Shown: one piece after another, positions 47,589 to 58,611 of the stretch | How the letters are laid out: each line of letters starts with the position of its first letter | How positions within the stretch are numbered: the stretch's first letter is position 1 | Assembly: GCA_030544215.1 (NCBI GenBank) | Contig: JARZZO010000003.1 | Location: forward strand, 21,089,879 to 21,153,878 | Direction: 5' to 3' | Origin: Zantedeschia hybrid cultivar | Taxonomy: Eukaryota > Streptophyta > Magnoliopsida > Alismatales > Araceae | Length of the DNA stretch: 64,000 bases | Program-made: the position numbers and the translations under genes | The notes under the pieces: model-generated | Database searches by the model: none | The model's input: only the letters and a program-made list of their open reading frames with translations | What the model was told of the DNA's origin: nothing

Positions 47589-48710
47589 TTATATCAGAGG
47601 ATTATACATGAAGCAGGAGTGAATACAAATGGGAGGAGAATCAGACGGAGGAAGTGGCACCAAGGTCAAAGGATTAGGGGGATCATATAGTAATATGTCC
47701 CAGATCAAATTATACATCCTCTCTAGATCGAGAGGAGGTTGTGGAATAAGGTCCCGAGGGGACAGAGTAATCATAACGGGCGGAGCCCGTGGGATATCTT
47801 CAATAATGACCCGCGACCAAGTCGGGGTCAAGAGCAGTGTACGAAATAGAGTATGGAGCATGAAGACATGTGAAGGATATGTCCCCCTCCAGAGCAGATC
47901 CGTAGTGTAACCAGCTTCATAGGGGTCATCTGGCTCCCCTTCATCGGTCTCTTCAGACAGCAATATCCGCTTATCAAATATGGCACCAGGGCTTTCAATC
48001 AGCTCATCAATCTGCGGCGGCCACTTGGGTTCTGCAGGATCTAGGAATAGTCTGTTCAGTGCAATATAAAGGTCTCTAAGATCGAACCACCTGTACCATT
48101 CGCATTCAGGATCATGGAATTTTCTCCTTTTCATAGGCCGCAGAGCCTCCAAGGATTGGTACGTAAGTAGTTCAGAACAATGTCTGGCCAAATCCCTCCC
48201 ATATATGTCATGGAAGTGAAAACACGAAGTAATGACTACCGTGTTGTCGTAGCTAAGTATGGGCCCTTTCACAAAGTGCGTACACAGGGTCCACGTTAGG
48301 GGATCTCGGCCTTCTTTGGGTGGTGTAGACATTGCCTCCCAAATTTTCGGACCTTCTTCGATCTCTGCTTGCTGAACCAGATCTTGTTTCAGTCTTCTTG
48401 GCCTATAGCCCAGACCACTTCCAGGTGCTGCTCGATGATTTCTGACAGGAGTGGTCCTGCCTTGCAACTGTGTGTCCAGACCTCTTCCAGGCTCGTAGCC
48501 GTTCTTCATCATAATTCTCCATCCTGGAGTACTCATGCACTTCCCCCTTTTGATGGCATCTAACGGGTATGGAGAAATAGTGACGGCTTTTAGAGGATCA
48601 GCCACTGGACGGTAGACCTGTAATACCGACAGAAAAGGTTGCCGGCCAGGTAAAACAGCAGACTTAATGTTCAAGGTATGAGCAGCAACAAGGATCGGCA
48701 TGCTCGTCAC
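47589..48710 (-). CDS. Element C G-patch-like region between protease and RT
   Basis: 373 codons, overlapping the protease frame by four bases. Residues about 60-105 look like a G-patch (GWRIMMKNGYEPGRGL, then GSGLGYRPR), an RNA-binding glycine motif seen downstream of protease in Tat/Ogre elements. The rest has no recognised domain but is kept in A (58258-56657) with many matching segments, for example CEWYRWFDLRDLYIALNRL. It is probably part of the polyprotein rather than a separate protein. Confidence 0.7.
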   Translation of the reverse strand: MTSMPILVAAHTLNIKSAVLPGRQPFLSVLQVYRPVADPLKAVTISPYPLDAIKRGKCMSTPGWRIMMKNGYEPGRGLDTQLQGRTTPVRNHRAAPGSGLGYRPRRLKQDLVQQAEIEEGPKIWEAMSTPPKEGRDPLTWTLCTHFVKGPILSYDNTVVITSCFHFHDIYGRDLARHCSELLTYQSLEALRPMKRRKFHDPECEWYRWFDLRDLYIALNRLFLDPAEPKWPPQIDELIESPGAIFDKRILLSEETDEGEPDDPYEAGYTTDLLWRGTYPSHVFMLHTLFRTLLLTPTWSRVIIEDIPRAPPVMITLSPRDLIPQPPLDLERMYNLIWDILLYDPPNPLTLVPLPPSDSPPICIHSCFMYNPLI

Positions 48711-49447
48711 TTTAATAATTCGTCATTTGTAAGGGAATTTGAGGCATTGGTGATTCGTAGAGGGAATCGCCTCAAGGATTTGATATAAGGACGACCCAAA
48801 ATGGCATTTATAGAAGGGTCGATTTCTAGGATGTGAAATTCGACCTCTGCATGACTTACGGGGCCCAGCTCCACCTTCAAATAGACCATTCCCAGAGGGG
48901 AACGGGTAGAGTTGTCATATGCCGTCACTGAGATGGGGCTGGACAGCCATTTTTCTTTGGGCACACCGCACAGCTCCAGGGTCTTCGGTGGTAAAACATT
49001 GATCGAGGCCCCTGTGTCGACCAGGCATGCATCCACGGCCTTCTTACAGATATTGACCGTGATGCTCAGAGCCATGCTCCTGGCTGCTGGCGGTGCTTGT
49101 TCCGATGTATGAAATGTAATGGAGGGCTGATCCCCCTGAGGAACTAGTAGGGCTGCAATTTTTTCTACCGGCACGTCTTCATTGACCATCACCTTCTGTA
49201 GATATTCCATTAAGGCTTCTTGGTGAATCTTGGATCTTTTGATCAATTCAAGTATGGTGATCCGTCCCGGCGTTCTATCCAGATGTTTCAACAAGTCGTA
49301 TTGAGTGCCTGGTGCACTCTCTTCATTATGGGCTTCCTCAGTCGGCTGTGATGGGCCGTCTCTAACTGTGGACTGAGGAAAGACTTTGTTGAAAATCCTT
49401 CCACTCCGGAGCGCGTGTTCCTCAACCGTGGAGGATCCGGGTGACAC
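48707..49447 (-). CDS. pro: Element C protease
   Basis: Aspartic protease of the retropepsin type with active-site DTGAS at residues 144-148 (context CLVDTGASINVLP) and the downstream AILGRPY motif. A proline/serine-rich linker joins it to gag. The frame is open throughout, unlike A's copy, where the catalytic glycine is arginine. It is likely made as part of a gag-pro polyprotein. Confidence 0.88.
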   Translation of the reverse strand: MSPGSSTVEEHALRSGRIFNKVFPQSTVRDGPSQPTEEAHNEESAPGTQYDLLKHLDRTPGRITILELIKRSKIHQEALMEYLQKVMVNEDVPVEKIAALLVPQGDQPSITFHTSEQAPPAARSMALSITVNICKKAVDACLVDTGASINVLPPKTLELCGVPKEKWLSSPISVTAYDNSTRSPLGMVYLKVELGPVSHAEVEFHILEIDPSINAILGRPYIKSLRRFPLRITNASNSLTNDELLK

Positions 49448-49547
49448 CTTAAGTACCGCAGGGTTGGATGGTGCGGATGGCGTAGAGGGTTGGTATGTAG
49501 GTGATGGCGTAGGGCTAGGTGGTGATGGCGCGGTGCGGATTAAAGGC

Positions 49548-52095
49548 CTAGAGGGTTGGATGGTGGATGGGTAAGTGGTTGGCGAAGTGGGGAATGGTAC
49601 GCGTAATAGCGGTTTGGATGGTAAGGGGATATCTGGTGGTAGCGGGTGAAGTAGGAAATGGTATGCGTAGTAATGGCCTAGATGGTAGGAGGGGCGCGTT
49701 ATTGGTTTGCGGGGGGTTATATGATGGAGGTGTAGGAGTGCGGGGCGTGATGGGCTTGAGGAAGGCGGGTAGGGGTAATGGGTTATTGGGTGCGGGTGAG
49801 TGATATGTGGGTGTCGGTAGAGGGGTGATGGTAATGGGTTGCGGCCTAGGTATGTGGATGGTGCGGCGTGGCGGTCGCTCTGCGGTACTTGGAACGTGAC
49901 CCGTTGAACAAAGAGAGGAAGAGTCCTCTATTCTCCACTGTTGCCCACGACCAGCCTCAGACTGGCTGTTCGTCAAAATGGGAGCAACTTGGTTTTGGTT
50001 CTGGTGCTCCGGGAGTGGATTCTGCACTATGCCCATGTTGGGTGGCGCTGCTGCTTGTGCCGGTGGTCTTGCTTGCTGCTGCTGCTGCTGCTGTGGTCTT
50101 CTCGCCTTCAGGGCTGATATGTACTTTTTCATCTCCTCCCAGTCTATGCCACCCTGCTCATTGAGATCATGAATATAATCTCTGAACTGGAAGCAGGTGT
50201 CAATGGTATACCCAGGTTGCCTATAGAAGTAGCAATACCTAGACGTATCGGCATTTTGAGGCCAGACGGCCTTTTCCCTTGGCAAAACTAAGGCATTAGC
50301 TGCCATTAGAGCGCTGAAGATATCTGCCAAGGATTCTGGGAGGGCCGGGTATTCTGCCCTTTTCGGGCCTAGAGGTCTTCTCTGCTAGTTGTAGTCACCA
50401 GGAGGAGGGACATTATGGTACGCCGGCGGTGCGCGCGGCTGGTACTGTAGCTGTTGCTGCTGCTGATATTCCTGCTGTTGGGGCTGCTGGTACTGCTGTT
50501 GCCGTTGCGGCTGTTGTAACTGTTGCGTTGCTGGTTCTGATTTGGCTGCTGGGGCCGCTGATACTGTTGTTGATAATGGGGGTTCTACTGCTGCCTATAC
50601 CCTTGTTGGTTCAGCTGTGGTGGCCTCTGGTACTGCTGCTGGTTCCTCACAAACTGGGGCGAATTATTATTATTCATGGTACTGACTTGCTCATGAGAGA
50701 GCGTGCCCTCAGTAGTCGGACCTGTGCTGGGAGAGTTTGGCACTACAGGCTTCCGAGGTGGAGGCCTGCTAGGTCTGTGAGGATCAAAGACGCTAGAGAA
50801 CGTAGCGTCCTTGAAGGCATTTTGGCAGTACCGTGCTCTTTCATAGAGCTCTGCCATGTTGGTCAAATTGTTCAAGGAGAAGACTAGCTTGAACTAGGGC
50901 GTGGCGTTAGAAATTAACATCTTCACTTGCTCAGACTCGGACAAGTGATCTTTCACCTTTTCGGCCAGGCCCCGCTACCTGTCAGCAAAACTGACAAACT
51001 CCTCATCAGGTTTCATCTTTTCTGCAATGAGGTCCATGATAGACAAGGAGGGTGCAACTCTGTCCTGGTATCGTTGGATAAATTTGCGTGAAACGATACC
51101 GTAATCCTCTACTTTGGAGGGTTCCAGAGAAAAGAACCATTCGAGGGCTGGTCCCTCTAGAGATCTCCTGAACAAAAAGGCCAATGACCTCTTGTCGTTC
51201 TGCCAGAAAGATGATTCGTACATAAACTCCTTCAGATGTGTGAAGGGGTTACCAGTACCGTTGTACGTCCGGTACACTGGCATCTCAGAAGGTGGCAGAT
51301 GGAATACTGGCAGGCTCGGTAAACTAATCTCTGGCACAGCTTTAACCCCCATCATCTTCTGGAGGTTGTTGAACTGCTCATCCATGCGCTCCATCTTGGC
51401 CAGCAACGCTTGCGTGGTCAGATCTGCCTGGGGAGGAGGAGGAGGTGGAAGTACTTGATAGGCCTGCTGCCTATAGTACGTTGGACAGGGAGGACAATAA
51501 AGAGGAGGTCCGGCAGAGCTTCCGCCATGCCCGAGGGCATTTTGATAAACAGGTGTTTGCGGGCTAGCCGGTTGCCTAGATGATGAAAATTGTGGCCCAG
51601 CTGGCCGAGAAGTAATATGAAGGCCTTCCATGGCCTGATGGATATAAGGAGGAGGAAGAGGAGGTTGTTGAGTAACAACAGGGGGAGCCATAGGGTTCGG
51701 CTCAGCAGGCTGTACGGGTGCCTTCCCCTTCAAAATAGACTGGATCGCCTCAAACTGCTGAGGGTCCAGTCGGGAGGCAAGAACTCCAGGGCGTTGACGA
51801 GATCCGAAGGATCAGAGGGTGAGGGATCATTCTGATTCATGTCCCCCTCTAGATCGGGATTAGGGATCGCATATTCATGCGGGGGAAGATCAGGATATCT
51901 ATCCTGTTGATGAAAAAGAGGAGTCCGGACATTCCCATCTTGTCGATATGGAATGGGGGCAGAATTACGGGAGGCATCAGCATCTCTCCCGTTCTCATAG
52001 TTGAAGTCTGAATCGCGAGGGGCATTAGCATCTCCCTCGTAGTTGATGATGGCGTCTTGAGCCATACTCAAGTCCCTGCCTGTTCGCAGCAGCAT
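49548..52095 (-). pseudogene. gag: Element C gag, frameshifted
   Basis: The start chosen is ATG 52095 (MLLRTGRDLSM), which matches A's start at 61531. An acidic/asparagine-rich N-terminus ends in a frameshift near 51760-51780 (one base fewer than A). The capsid region (51733-50975) carries YNGTGNPFTHLKEF and LEGPALEWFFSL, typical of Retrotrans_gag. A stop follows at about 50972. Then come a glutamine-rich linker with stops (50875-50340), a degenerate zinc-binding segment (CYFYRQPGYTIDTC, H-to-Y at the usual histidine) and a long proline-rich tail (to 49548). Nucleocapsid and assembly functions are therefore lost in this copy. Confidence 0.85.
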
Positions 52096-53217
52096 GGTGT
52101 TAGATTCCCTTTTCAAAGATTTAACAAACAAGTTGCACAGAGATTAATCAAACAAGTGGATGTTTAACGTGATTTTAAGGTTCCTTGTTGAGTTATTTGA
52201 ATTGGATTAAACCACAATTTCGCTCAGGGAAAGGATCCTAGTTTCAGTTCAATTTCCACCGTTATTCTCTAGGGCTTTCTCTCACAACGCTTTTGGAATC
52301 TAGCCGGGACTTCAATTGGTACAACCAGCCCGATGATCAAGGAGGGATACCTTCATTTTGGGGACTTATGGAGGTCTCAACGTCAACTTCTCTAGTCTGA
52401 TCAAGGGACCAACCCAATCAGAGAGAGTTGCTGACGTCGAGTAGTGTGTTCCTAAGAAAAGGAGGGTATTCGCCTCAATGCGTATGCCCTACGGCCTGGA
52501 TGGCCTCTAATGCTTAATAAATAATGGGTAGCTAGCACTCAAACCATAGAAATATGGAAACTGAAAAATAATTAAGAAACTGTCTGAATCGCGTCGATGA
52601 TAGTCGACGCTATTCAAAACAGAACTTAATTCTTCGCAGAAACAGATCTGAAAAATAATTAAGAAACTGTCTGAATCGCGTCGATGGTAGTCAACGCTAT
52701 TCAACACAGAACTTAATCTTTTCACAAAAACAGATGCAGATAGCAGAGAAACTGTGAAGACTGAAAGGCGTCTAGGGGTGTTGACGCGGTTTTGAAACGC
52801 GTCAGTGCTCCTGGACGCTTTTCAGTTCGCAGAAACAGTTTTGCAGGAGGATTTTCTGGGTTGAATCCTCCTCAAACAGGATAAAAAGCAGTAAACAATC
52901 GACTCATGCAAATTTTTTTAGTTACAGGTTTTAACAGGATGATTTACTAACTAAACAACTAGGAAATCAATCAATCACACATCATTTTTATCACAAAAAC
53001 AGCTTTTTTTGAACTAATCAAAGGGAGGGCAAGATCTTGCCACTGGGGTGTGCACGTGGTGCACGAGGGAAATTACTTAAACTAAAACACTCACCAATTG
53101 GTGAGGACGTGTCGAGAGACACAAGTGGTGCACCGTTGGTGCCCGATTAATGATAGCAAGAACAAAAAGAAACTAAAAGATGGCGAGACCAAGTCCCACC
53201 GTGATCGCCAAAAGAGC
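52096..53217 (-). other. Element C leader with primer site and inverted repeats
   Basis: The leader holds four GGCGTC-type repeats (about 52583-52619, 52671-52706, 52761-52795, 52795-52830) between primer site and gag. Two of them lie within a direct repeat of about 88 bp (52561-52735). Plus 53193-53210 is the primer site, read on the minus strand as TGGCGATCACGGTGGGAC. It is not the Met-tRNA type, and a 7-nt spacer separates it from the LTR. A has TGGCAATCACGGTGGGAC with a 6-nt spacer. Confidence 0.75.
53193..53210 (-). other. Primer binding site of element C (non-Met tRNA)
   Basis: TGGCGATCACGGTGGGAC starts with the TGG expected opposite a tRNA CCA end. Ogre elements are reported to use tRNA-Arg. 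I cannot verify the tRNA here. Confidence 0.6.
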
Positions 53218-54666
53218 TGTAGGTGCTTAAAATGCTCGTGTGATTAACATGAAAAATCTATGTTGTTTAGTGTAAACTAACCTATTAAAAACAGCAACTA
53301 AGTGCAGTGATCGTCAGAAACTTTTGACTTAAAAGTTTCAAAAGAGAGTTTTGATCGCCTACCTGTTTGAACGCGGAAGATGTTGAGCTCTTGGTTCCCC
53401 TCCTTCAGCCGGCTGAAGAAAGAGAGCCCTTTCTTTGTTCTTTTGTTCTTGCTGTTGAGTTTGAGGTTGAGGATCGTCCAGAAGTCCTTCTGGCTTTGTA
53501 CTTGATTTCCTCTTTTGTTCTCTTGTTGTTGTTGAGTGCAGCAGAGACAGACAAAGAAAACGAAGAAACAATGATGATGAGAATTTTAAGTAGAAGCAGT
53601 ATCTAAACTAATCATGATTTTAAGCATACAATTGAACAGCAAACTTACTTGTTTAAATGGTTTTGAAACCCCTTAAATCAAATAGGTTTTGAAAGATGAT
53701 GCTGTGGTGTGTGTTGCATGAAGTGAATATGAAGAATGAAAGATTAATGAAGATGTAGAATAAAAATGCATAAATGAAACACTTATGCCCAATGGGTTGA
53801 AGCCTTGAAAGGATGAAGATTCTTGAAAGGGACGCCGACTTCTGGAAATGGCAGCGCTCCGGCGTTCCGACGTTGTTGCTCCGATCTTCAACTCGCTATA
53901 ATAATGCTCTCTCTTTTCTCAATAGGGCTCAACATGGCTCAACTATTCAAGATGTAAGGTATTTATAGGCTTTTTCTGCGTTCGCGATTAACATAGAAAA
54001 ATCTAGGATTTATCCATCTTAATCGACAGATAAATATTGATTAATTCATCTTTATCTGTAATTATCTAAAACGCGTCCACCATGGCTGACGCCTTTCAGA
54101 TTAATTAAGATAAGGATAAATATCCAGGAAAACTTATCTTTATCTTTATTAGCTAAAACGCGTCTACATGTGTAGACGTCTTTTAAACTAATTAAGATAA
54201 AGATAAACATCCGGAAGAGAAGTTAAAATAGCTTAGGAAACCTAAATCGCGTCAACCCCTACAGATGCCTTTTAGCTAATAAATAAATTGATTAAAATTC
54301 AAATTTAAACGTTAAAACAAGAATAAACTCTAAATCGAGTCCACACAGGTTGATGTGTTTTAGACTTTCTGAATCGCGTCCACACAGGTTGACACGTTTT
54401 AGAATTCTGAATCGCGTCCACACAGGTTGACACGTTTTAGAATTCTGAATCGTGTCCACACAAGTTGACACGTTTTAGAATTCTGCATATTTTAACTGAA
54501 ATTTGAGCTAAAATCAATTCAATTGATTAACTTAAACATGTCTGTTAAGCCCGACACTTAAAAAGATCAATAAAAATTAACCAATAGTTAAATATCAGAC
54601 CATTCTGAGGCATTATTATATGATATGAAATTTACTCGAAATGACGTCAAAATTAGCGTGTCTACA
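53218..54666 (-). repeat. Element C 5' LTR
   Basis: 1449 bp, followed by the right CCTGG. TATA at 53960-53967, palindrome at 53403-53418, inverted repeats at 54066-54484 including the triple 38-bp array. Confidence 0.95.
54066..54484. repeat. Seven inverted repeats in C 5' LTR
   Basis: Counterparts of 40750-41167. Several differences from the other LTR hit CpG sites in the arms (for example GCGTCC to GTGTCC in the last unit). Confidence 0.85.
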
Positions 54667-54933
54667 CCTGGTATCCTTGATCATGTTCCGCTGTTGTGCG
54701 ACAGCAATAGGACTATAGCACAAGTGAAAGAGCCGTGGTCTCATCAGAAATCGAAAGATGTTCTGAGGCGCTTTCGTCTTATCCAGAGGAGATGTAATAG
54801 TGGAAAGAGTTCCATCCGTCGACAATGTAGCAGATCCACAGACAAAGCCGTTGGCTCAAATTGTGTTTGAGCGTCACCTAGAGTCTATGGGCTTATAGTA
54901 TAAAGGTGATTGGCTTTAGTCCAAGTGGGAGAT
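54667..54933 (+). pseudogene. gag-pol: Element B gag-pol, part 2 (RNase H end) and polypurine tract
   Basis: After the right CCTGG the B frame continues with the RNase H end (HVPLLCDSNRTIAQVKEPWSHQKSKDVLRRF). It then runs out of frame in RLIQRRCNSGK and stops at 54868-54870. E shows the same out-of-frame ending, so the lesion predates both insertions. The tract AAGTGGGAGAT lies at 54923-54933 before the 3' LTR. Confidence 0.88.
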
Positions 54934-56475
54934 TGTTAGTTTTAGGTAGCCTACAAGCCAATCTGACTATGTTAATCTCGTTCATTTATTAATATAATAG
55001 CATAATATTCATTATGTGTAAATCACATTAATTATCGTTTCATAATGAAGTCCGTGAATATGTGCTGTAGTGATCAGATTATGATGAGATCAGACTGATC
55101 ACTTAAACACACATATTCTTAACCATTCCTAATCGGAGGATATCTGAGAAGGACATCGGATATCCGGTTAGACTAGTACAGATTAATCCTGCTCATATGA
55201 TGAGGGTGACTAATCTCATAAGTCACTTGTGTGGAGACACTAAGGTGAATCTGTAGGTGCTCATTGGAGAATGAGTTCACTGAACTGATCCGACTGAATC
55301 GCTGGATGGTATTGTACCTCACTGTCAACCAGCTTAATTCTATTGTCGCAGTTGCGTGGATCGTCCTCGGACCTGAGACACCAAGGATACCTTGTCGGTG
55401 GACTTCTGTGCTTTGACCTTGGTTTACGAATCTCTAGCCACGGGATTCTAATACGCCAAGGATTGGGTATAGCGGAATACCGTCGAAGGGAATTGTGTGT
55501 CAATAAGGAATCATTCGCTCTCGGTACTTAGAGAGAGAATGCTCTAGGAAGGATGTGCGAAAGTCCCTAGCCAAGGCGGACGATAATATCGGGAAAGGAG
55601 TTTTCCGATATTCATCAGCGGCATCCAATCCAAGTGAGTCGACAGGTTAGGATTTGACAGCTCGCCATACCCTGAGTTGACTCGAGAGCATTGTACGAAT
55701 GAAGGATTATATCCACGCGGTAACTGTCGGCGGAAAGGTTCCAAGAGTGGGTTACTTAACCCCAATACCTTCCGGGTTCACGCGGTGTTGCTTGGCACCC
55801 AACATGATCGGAGGCCCGGTCGAATTCGATGTGCGACATCAATTCGATTGATTAATTAATTAATAAATGGTTATTAATTGATTAATAAAGCCAGTGAGGA
55901 GTCACTGGCTTTTTGGGCCATTAACTGGACTGGTATTTGGGCCTAGAGGGTCATACGCAAATGATTCTCAAGGTGATGGATAAATAAGTAGGTTTTATAC
56001 AGACCGGGGGTTTTTGTGAAAAACCGCGCGGTTAGTATAAAACATAGCGAATGGGCTGAGCAGGCCAAGCTGCTGCTAACCCTAGCCGCCCCTCCTCAGT
56101 TTCTCTCTCTCTGGCATCCAGACAGATCCAAATCTGCTCCGCCGCTTCTCCGAATCCCGTTCGACGGGAAATCGTCCACGCGCTGCGGCGATCGTTGCGG
56201 TGACCGGCGGAGGTCTCGTGGGCTGCGAAGAACGAGGAACGTGAGGATATCCGTCGTAGGGAGGATCGCGTGGACTTCGCTAGAGGCCGGGCACTTGCGC
56301 GGTTTGCAGTGTCGCACCGACGGAACCGAACGGTTGCAGATTCGAATCCGCACACGGTAAGAATCGATTATCCGATAATCGTAGTTTTTAGTTTTTCGAA
56401 ACGGGAACGGATCGCTGTTTAATATTCTATTTTCCACTACGTGAGCGATCCGGAGAAACCCGAGAAATCCCAACA
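54934..56475 (+). repeat. Element B 3' LTR
   Basis: 1542 bp, ending CCCAACA and followed by the right GCATA. Confidence 0.95.
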
Positions 56476-58258
56476 GCATATGCCTCAGCCGCGTCCTCGT
56501 CATCTTCCTCATCTTCAATTATAGGGTCTTTTTCGTGTATCAATTCATACACCCCATATCCATCATTAACTGACTCATCATCTATACAATCTTCTGATAT
56601 ATGAATAGGATTTTCTAATATCTGAGGGATCATAGAGCAAGAAATGTATTTAAATGCTAAATCTTAGAGGTATCTATCTGGAATTTGTTTACTCTTAGAT
56701 TCCTAGACTTCCTAACCTGATTAACCTGCCTAGAACTAAACTCCCTAAATTCATTAGACTCCCTAACTTCACTAGATTCATTATCCTGACCTAATGAGGA
56801 CGAAGAAGGATGAGAATTATAGGATACATGAGGAAATACAGAAGAATCATCTCGAGGGGAGGGACAGAGTAGATCTAGAAGAGAATTTTGACCGAATGAC
56901 CCGCACGATAGGGTACAATCGGACAAGTAGGAAGTTTCCTCAATAAGGATCTGGGAAAAGGAAGTTTCCAAATTGGCATTTTTTTTTTGGAGAAAAGATG
57001 AATTAATCTTAAAACAAGAATGGAGATGAATAGGAGGAGAATGGGATGGAGGAAGCGGCATCAAGGTCAAAGGATTGGGAGGATCATACAGTAGCATGTC
57101 CCAGATTAAATCATAAATCCTCTCTAGATTGAGAGGAGGTTGAGGGATAAAGTCCCGTGGGGACAGGGTGATCATGATGGGCGAAGCCTGTGGAATATCT
57201 TCAGTGATGACCTACGACCAAGTCGGGGTCAGAAGCAGAGTGCAGAATAAGATATGGAGTGTGAAAATGTAAGAGGGATAAGTCCCCCTCCAAAGAAGAT
57301 CCATGGTATAACCAGCTTCATAGGGGTCATCTAGCTCCCCTTCATTTGTTTCCTCAGACTGCAGAATTCTTTTGTCAAAAATGGCACCAGGCCCTTCAAT
57401 AAGCTCATCTATTTGTGGTGGCCACTTTGGTTCTGAGGGATCAAGAAATAGTCTGTTTAATGCAATGTATAGATCCCTCAAGTCAAACCATCGGTACCAT
57501 TCACACTCAGGATGTTGGAACTTCCTCCTTTTCATTGGCCACAGAGCCTCCAAGGACTGGTACGTCAACAATTCTGAACAATGTCTGGCCATGTCTCTTC
57601 CATATATGTCATGAAGATCAAAACAGGAAGTGATAAGTACCGTGTTATCATGACTGATCACGGGCCCCTTGACGAAATGTATGTATAAGGTCCATGTTAA
57701 AGGGTCCCGACCTTCTTTACACGATATGGACATTGTTTCCTAGACCTTCTGGCCATCTTCATTTTCTTCCTGCTGAATAATGTCGTGCCTCACTTTTCTT
57801 AGCCTATAGCCCAAGCCATTTCCAAATGTCCTTCAATTGTCCTTGAGGGGCGTGGTTCTGTCTTGTAATTGCGTGCCTAGGCCCTTTCCAGGCTGATAAC
57901 CACCCTTCATCATTATTTTCCAACCAGGGGTACTCATGCACTTCCCCCGCTATATGGCATCCAGTGGGTAAGGAGTAAGAGTGGTGGCCTTTAAAGGATC
58001 AACTATAGGACGGTAGACTTGTAATACCGACAGAAAAGGTTGTCGGCCAGGTGGAAGAGTTGGCTTGATATTCAAGGAGTCAGCAACAGCAAGGATTGGC
58101 ATGCTCGTAACTTTAATGACTCGTCCTTTGTAGGGAAATTTGAGGCACTGATGATTCGTAGAGGGAATCGCCTCAAGGGTTTTAATATAAGGACAGCTCA
58201 AAATAGCCTTCAAGGAAGATCGATTTCCAAGATGTGAAATTCGACCTCGGCATGACAT
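56476..58258 (-). pseudogene. Element A linker and G-patch-like region
   Basis: Continuation of A on the far side of B. 56633-56481 is the acidic linker (EDEEDDEDAAEAYA). 57175-56657 and 57733-57212 match C's region downstream of the G-patch (CEWYRWFDLRDLYIALNRL). 58258-57950 is the beginning of that region. Frame changes and stops near 57180-57212 and 57734-57950 break it. The G-patch text lies in the broken stretch. Confidence 0.8.
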
Positions 58259-58611
58259 ACAGGGCCTAACTCTACTTTTAAATAGACCATTCCTAGAGAG
58301 GAACGGGTGGAGTTATCATAGGCTGTAACAGAAATGGGGCTAGGCAACCATTTTTCCTTGGGTACACCACATAGTTCAAGGGTCTTCGAAGGCAGGACAT
58401 TAATTGAAGCCCTCGTATCAACCAGACATGTGTCTACAACCTTTTTGCAGATATTGACCATAATACTCAGAGCCATGCTCCTGGCTGCTAGTGGTGCTAG
58501 TTCCGAAGCATGAAATAAGATAGAGGGTTGATCCCCCTGCGGAACTAGTAGTGCGGTGATCTTCTCCATCAGCACGTCTTCGTTGACCATCACTTTTTGT
58601 AGGTATTCCAT
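58210..58611 (-). pseudogene. pro: Element A protease with mutated active site
   Basis: Matches C's protease, but the active-site triad reads DTRAS instead of DTGAS: the glycine codon GGG is AGG (plus 58411-58413). The glycine is invariant in retropepsins, so the enzyme would be dead. The frame also ends early at 58210, replacing the AILGRPY part. Confidence 0.88.

Larger units (their letters stand above)
39901..54666 (-). mobile_element. Element C: young Tat/Ogre-like Ty3/gypsy retrotransposon
   Basis: 14,766 bp, with two LTRs of exactly 1449 bp and perfect duplication CCTGG inside element B's RNase H. Order on the minus strand: leader, gag, protease, G-patch-like region, acidic linker, RT, RNase H, second RNase H, integrase with GPF/Y-type end, T-rich repeats, 3' LTR. 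About 20 LTR differences were counted by eye over the whole length (about 1.4%). C is the same family as A but lacks both antisense genes. Only a remnant (42290-42530) joins the start of that region to its end. Stops and frameshifts in gag and pol mean this copy is defective. Confidence 0.95.
32394..56475 (+). mobile_element. Element B: Ty1/copia retrotransposon, interrupted by element C
   Basis: LTRs are 1543 bp (32394-33936) and 1542 bp (54934-56475), with perfect duplication GCATA. Removing C leaves about 9.3 kb, the same as E. It has a near-match initiator-Met primer site (33938-33949), a 2.8-kb structured leader, one gag-pol frame and the polypurine tract AAGTGGGAGAT (54923-54933). B sits in A's pol at the acidic linker upstream of RT. 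LTRs differ by about 5% over the first 205 bp. Confidence 0.95.
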
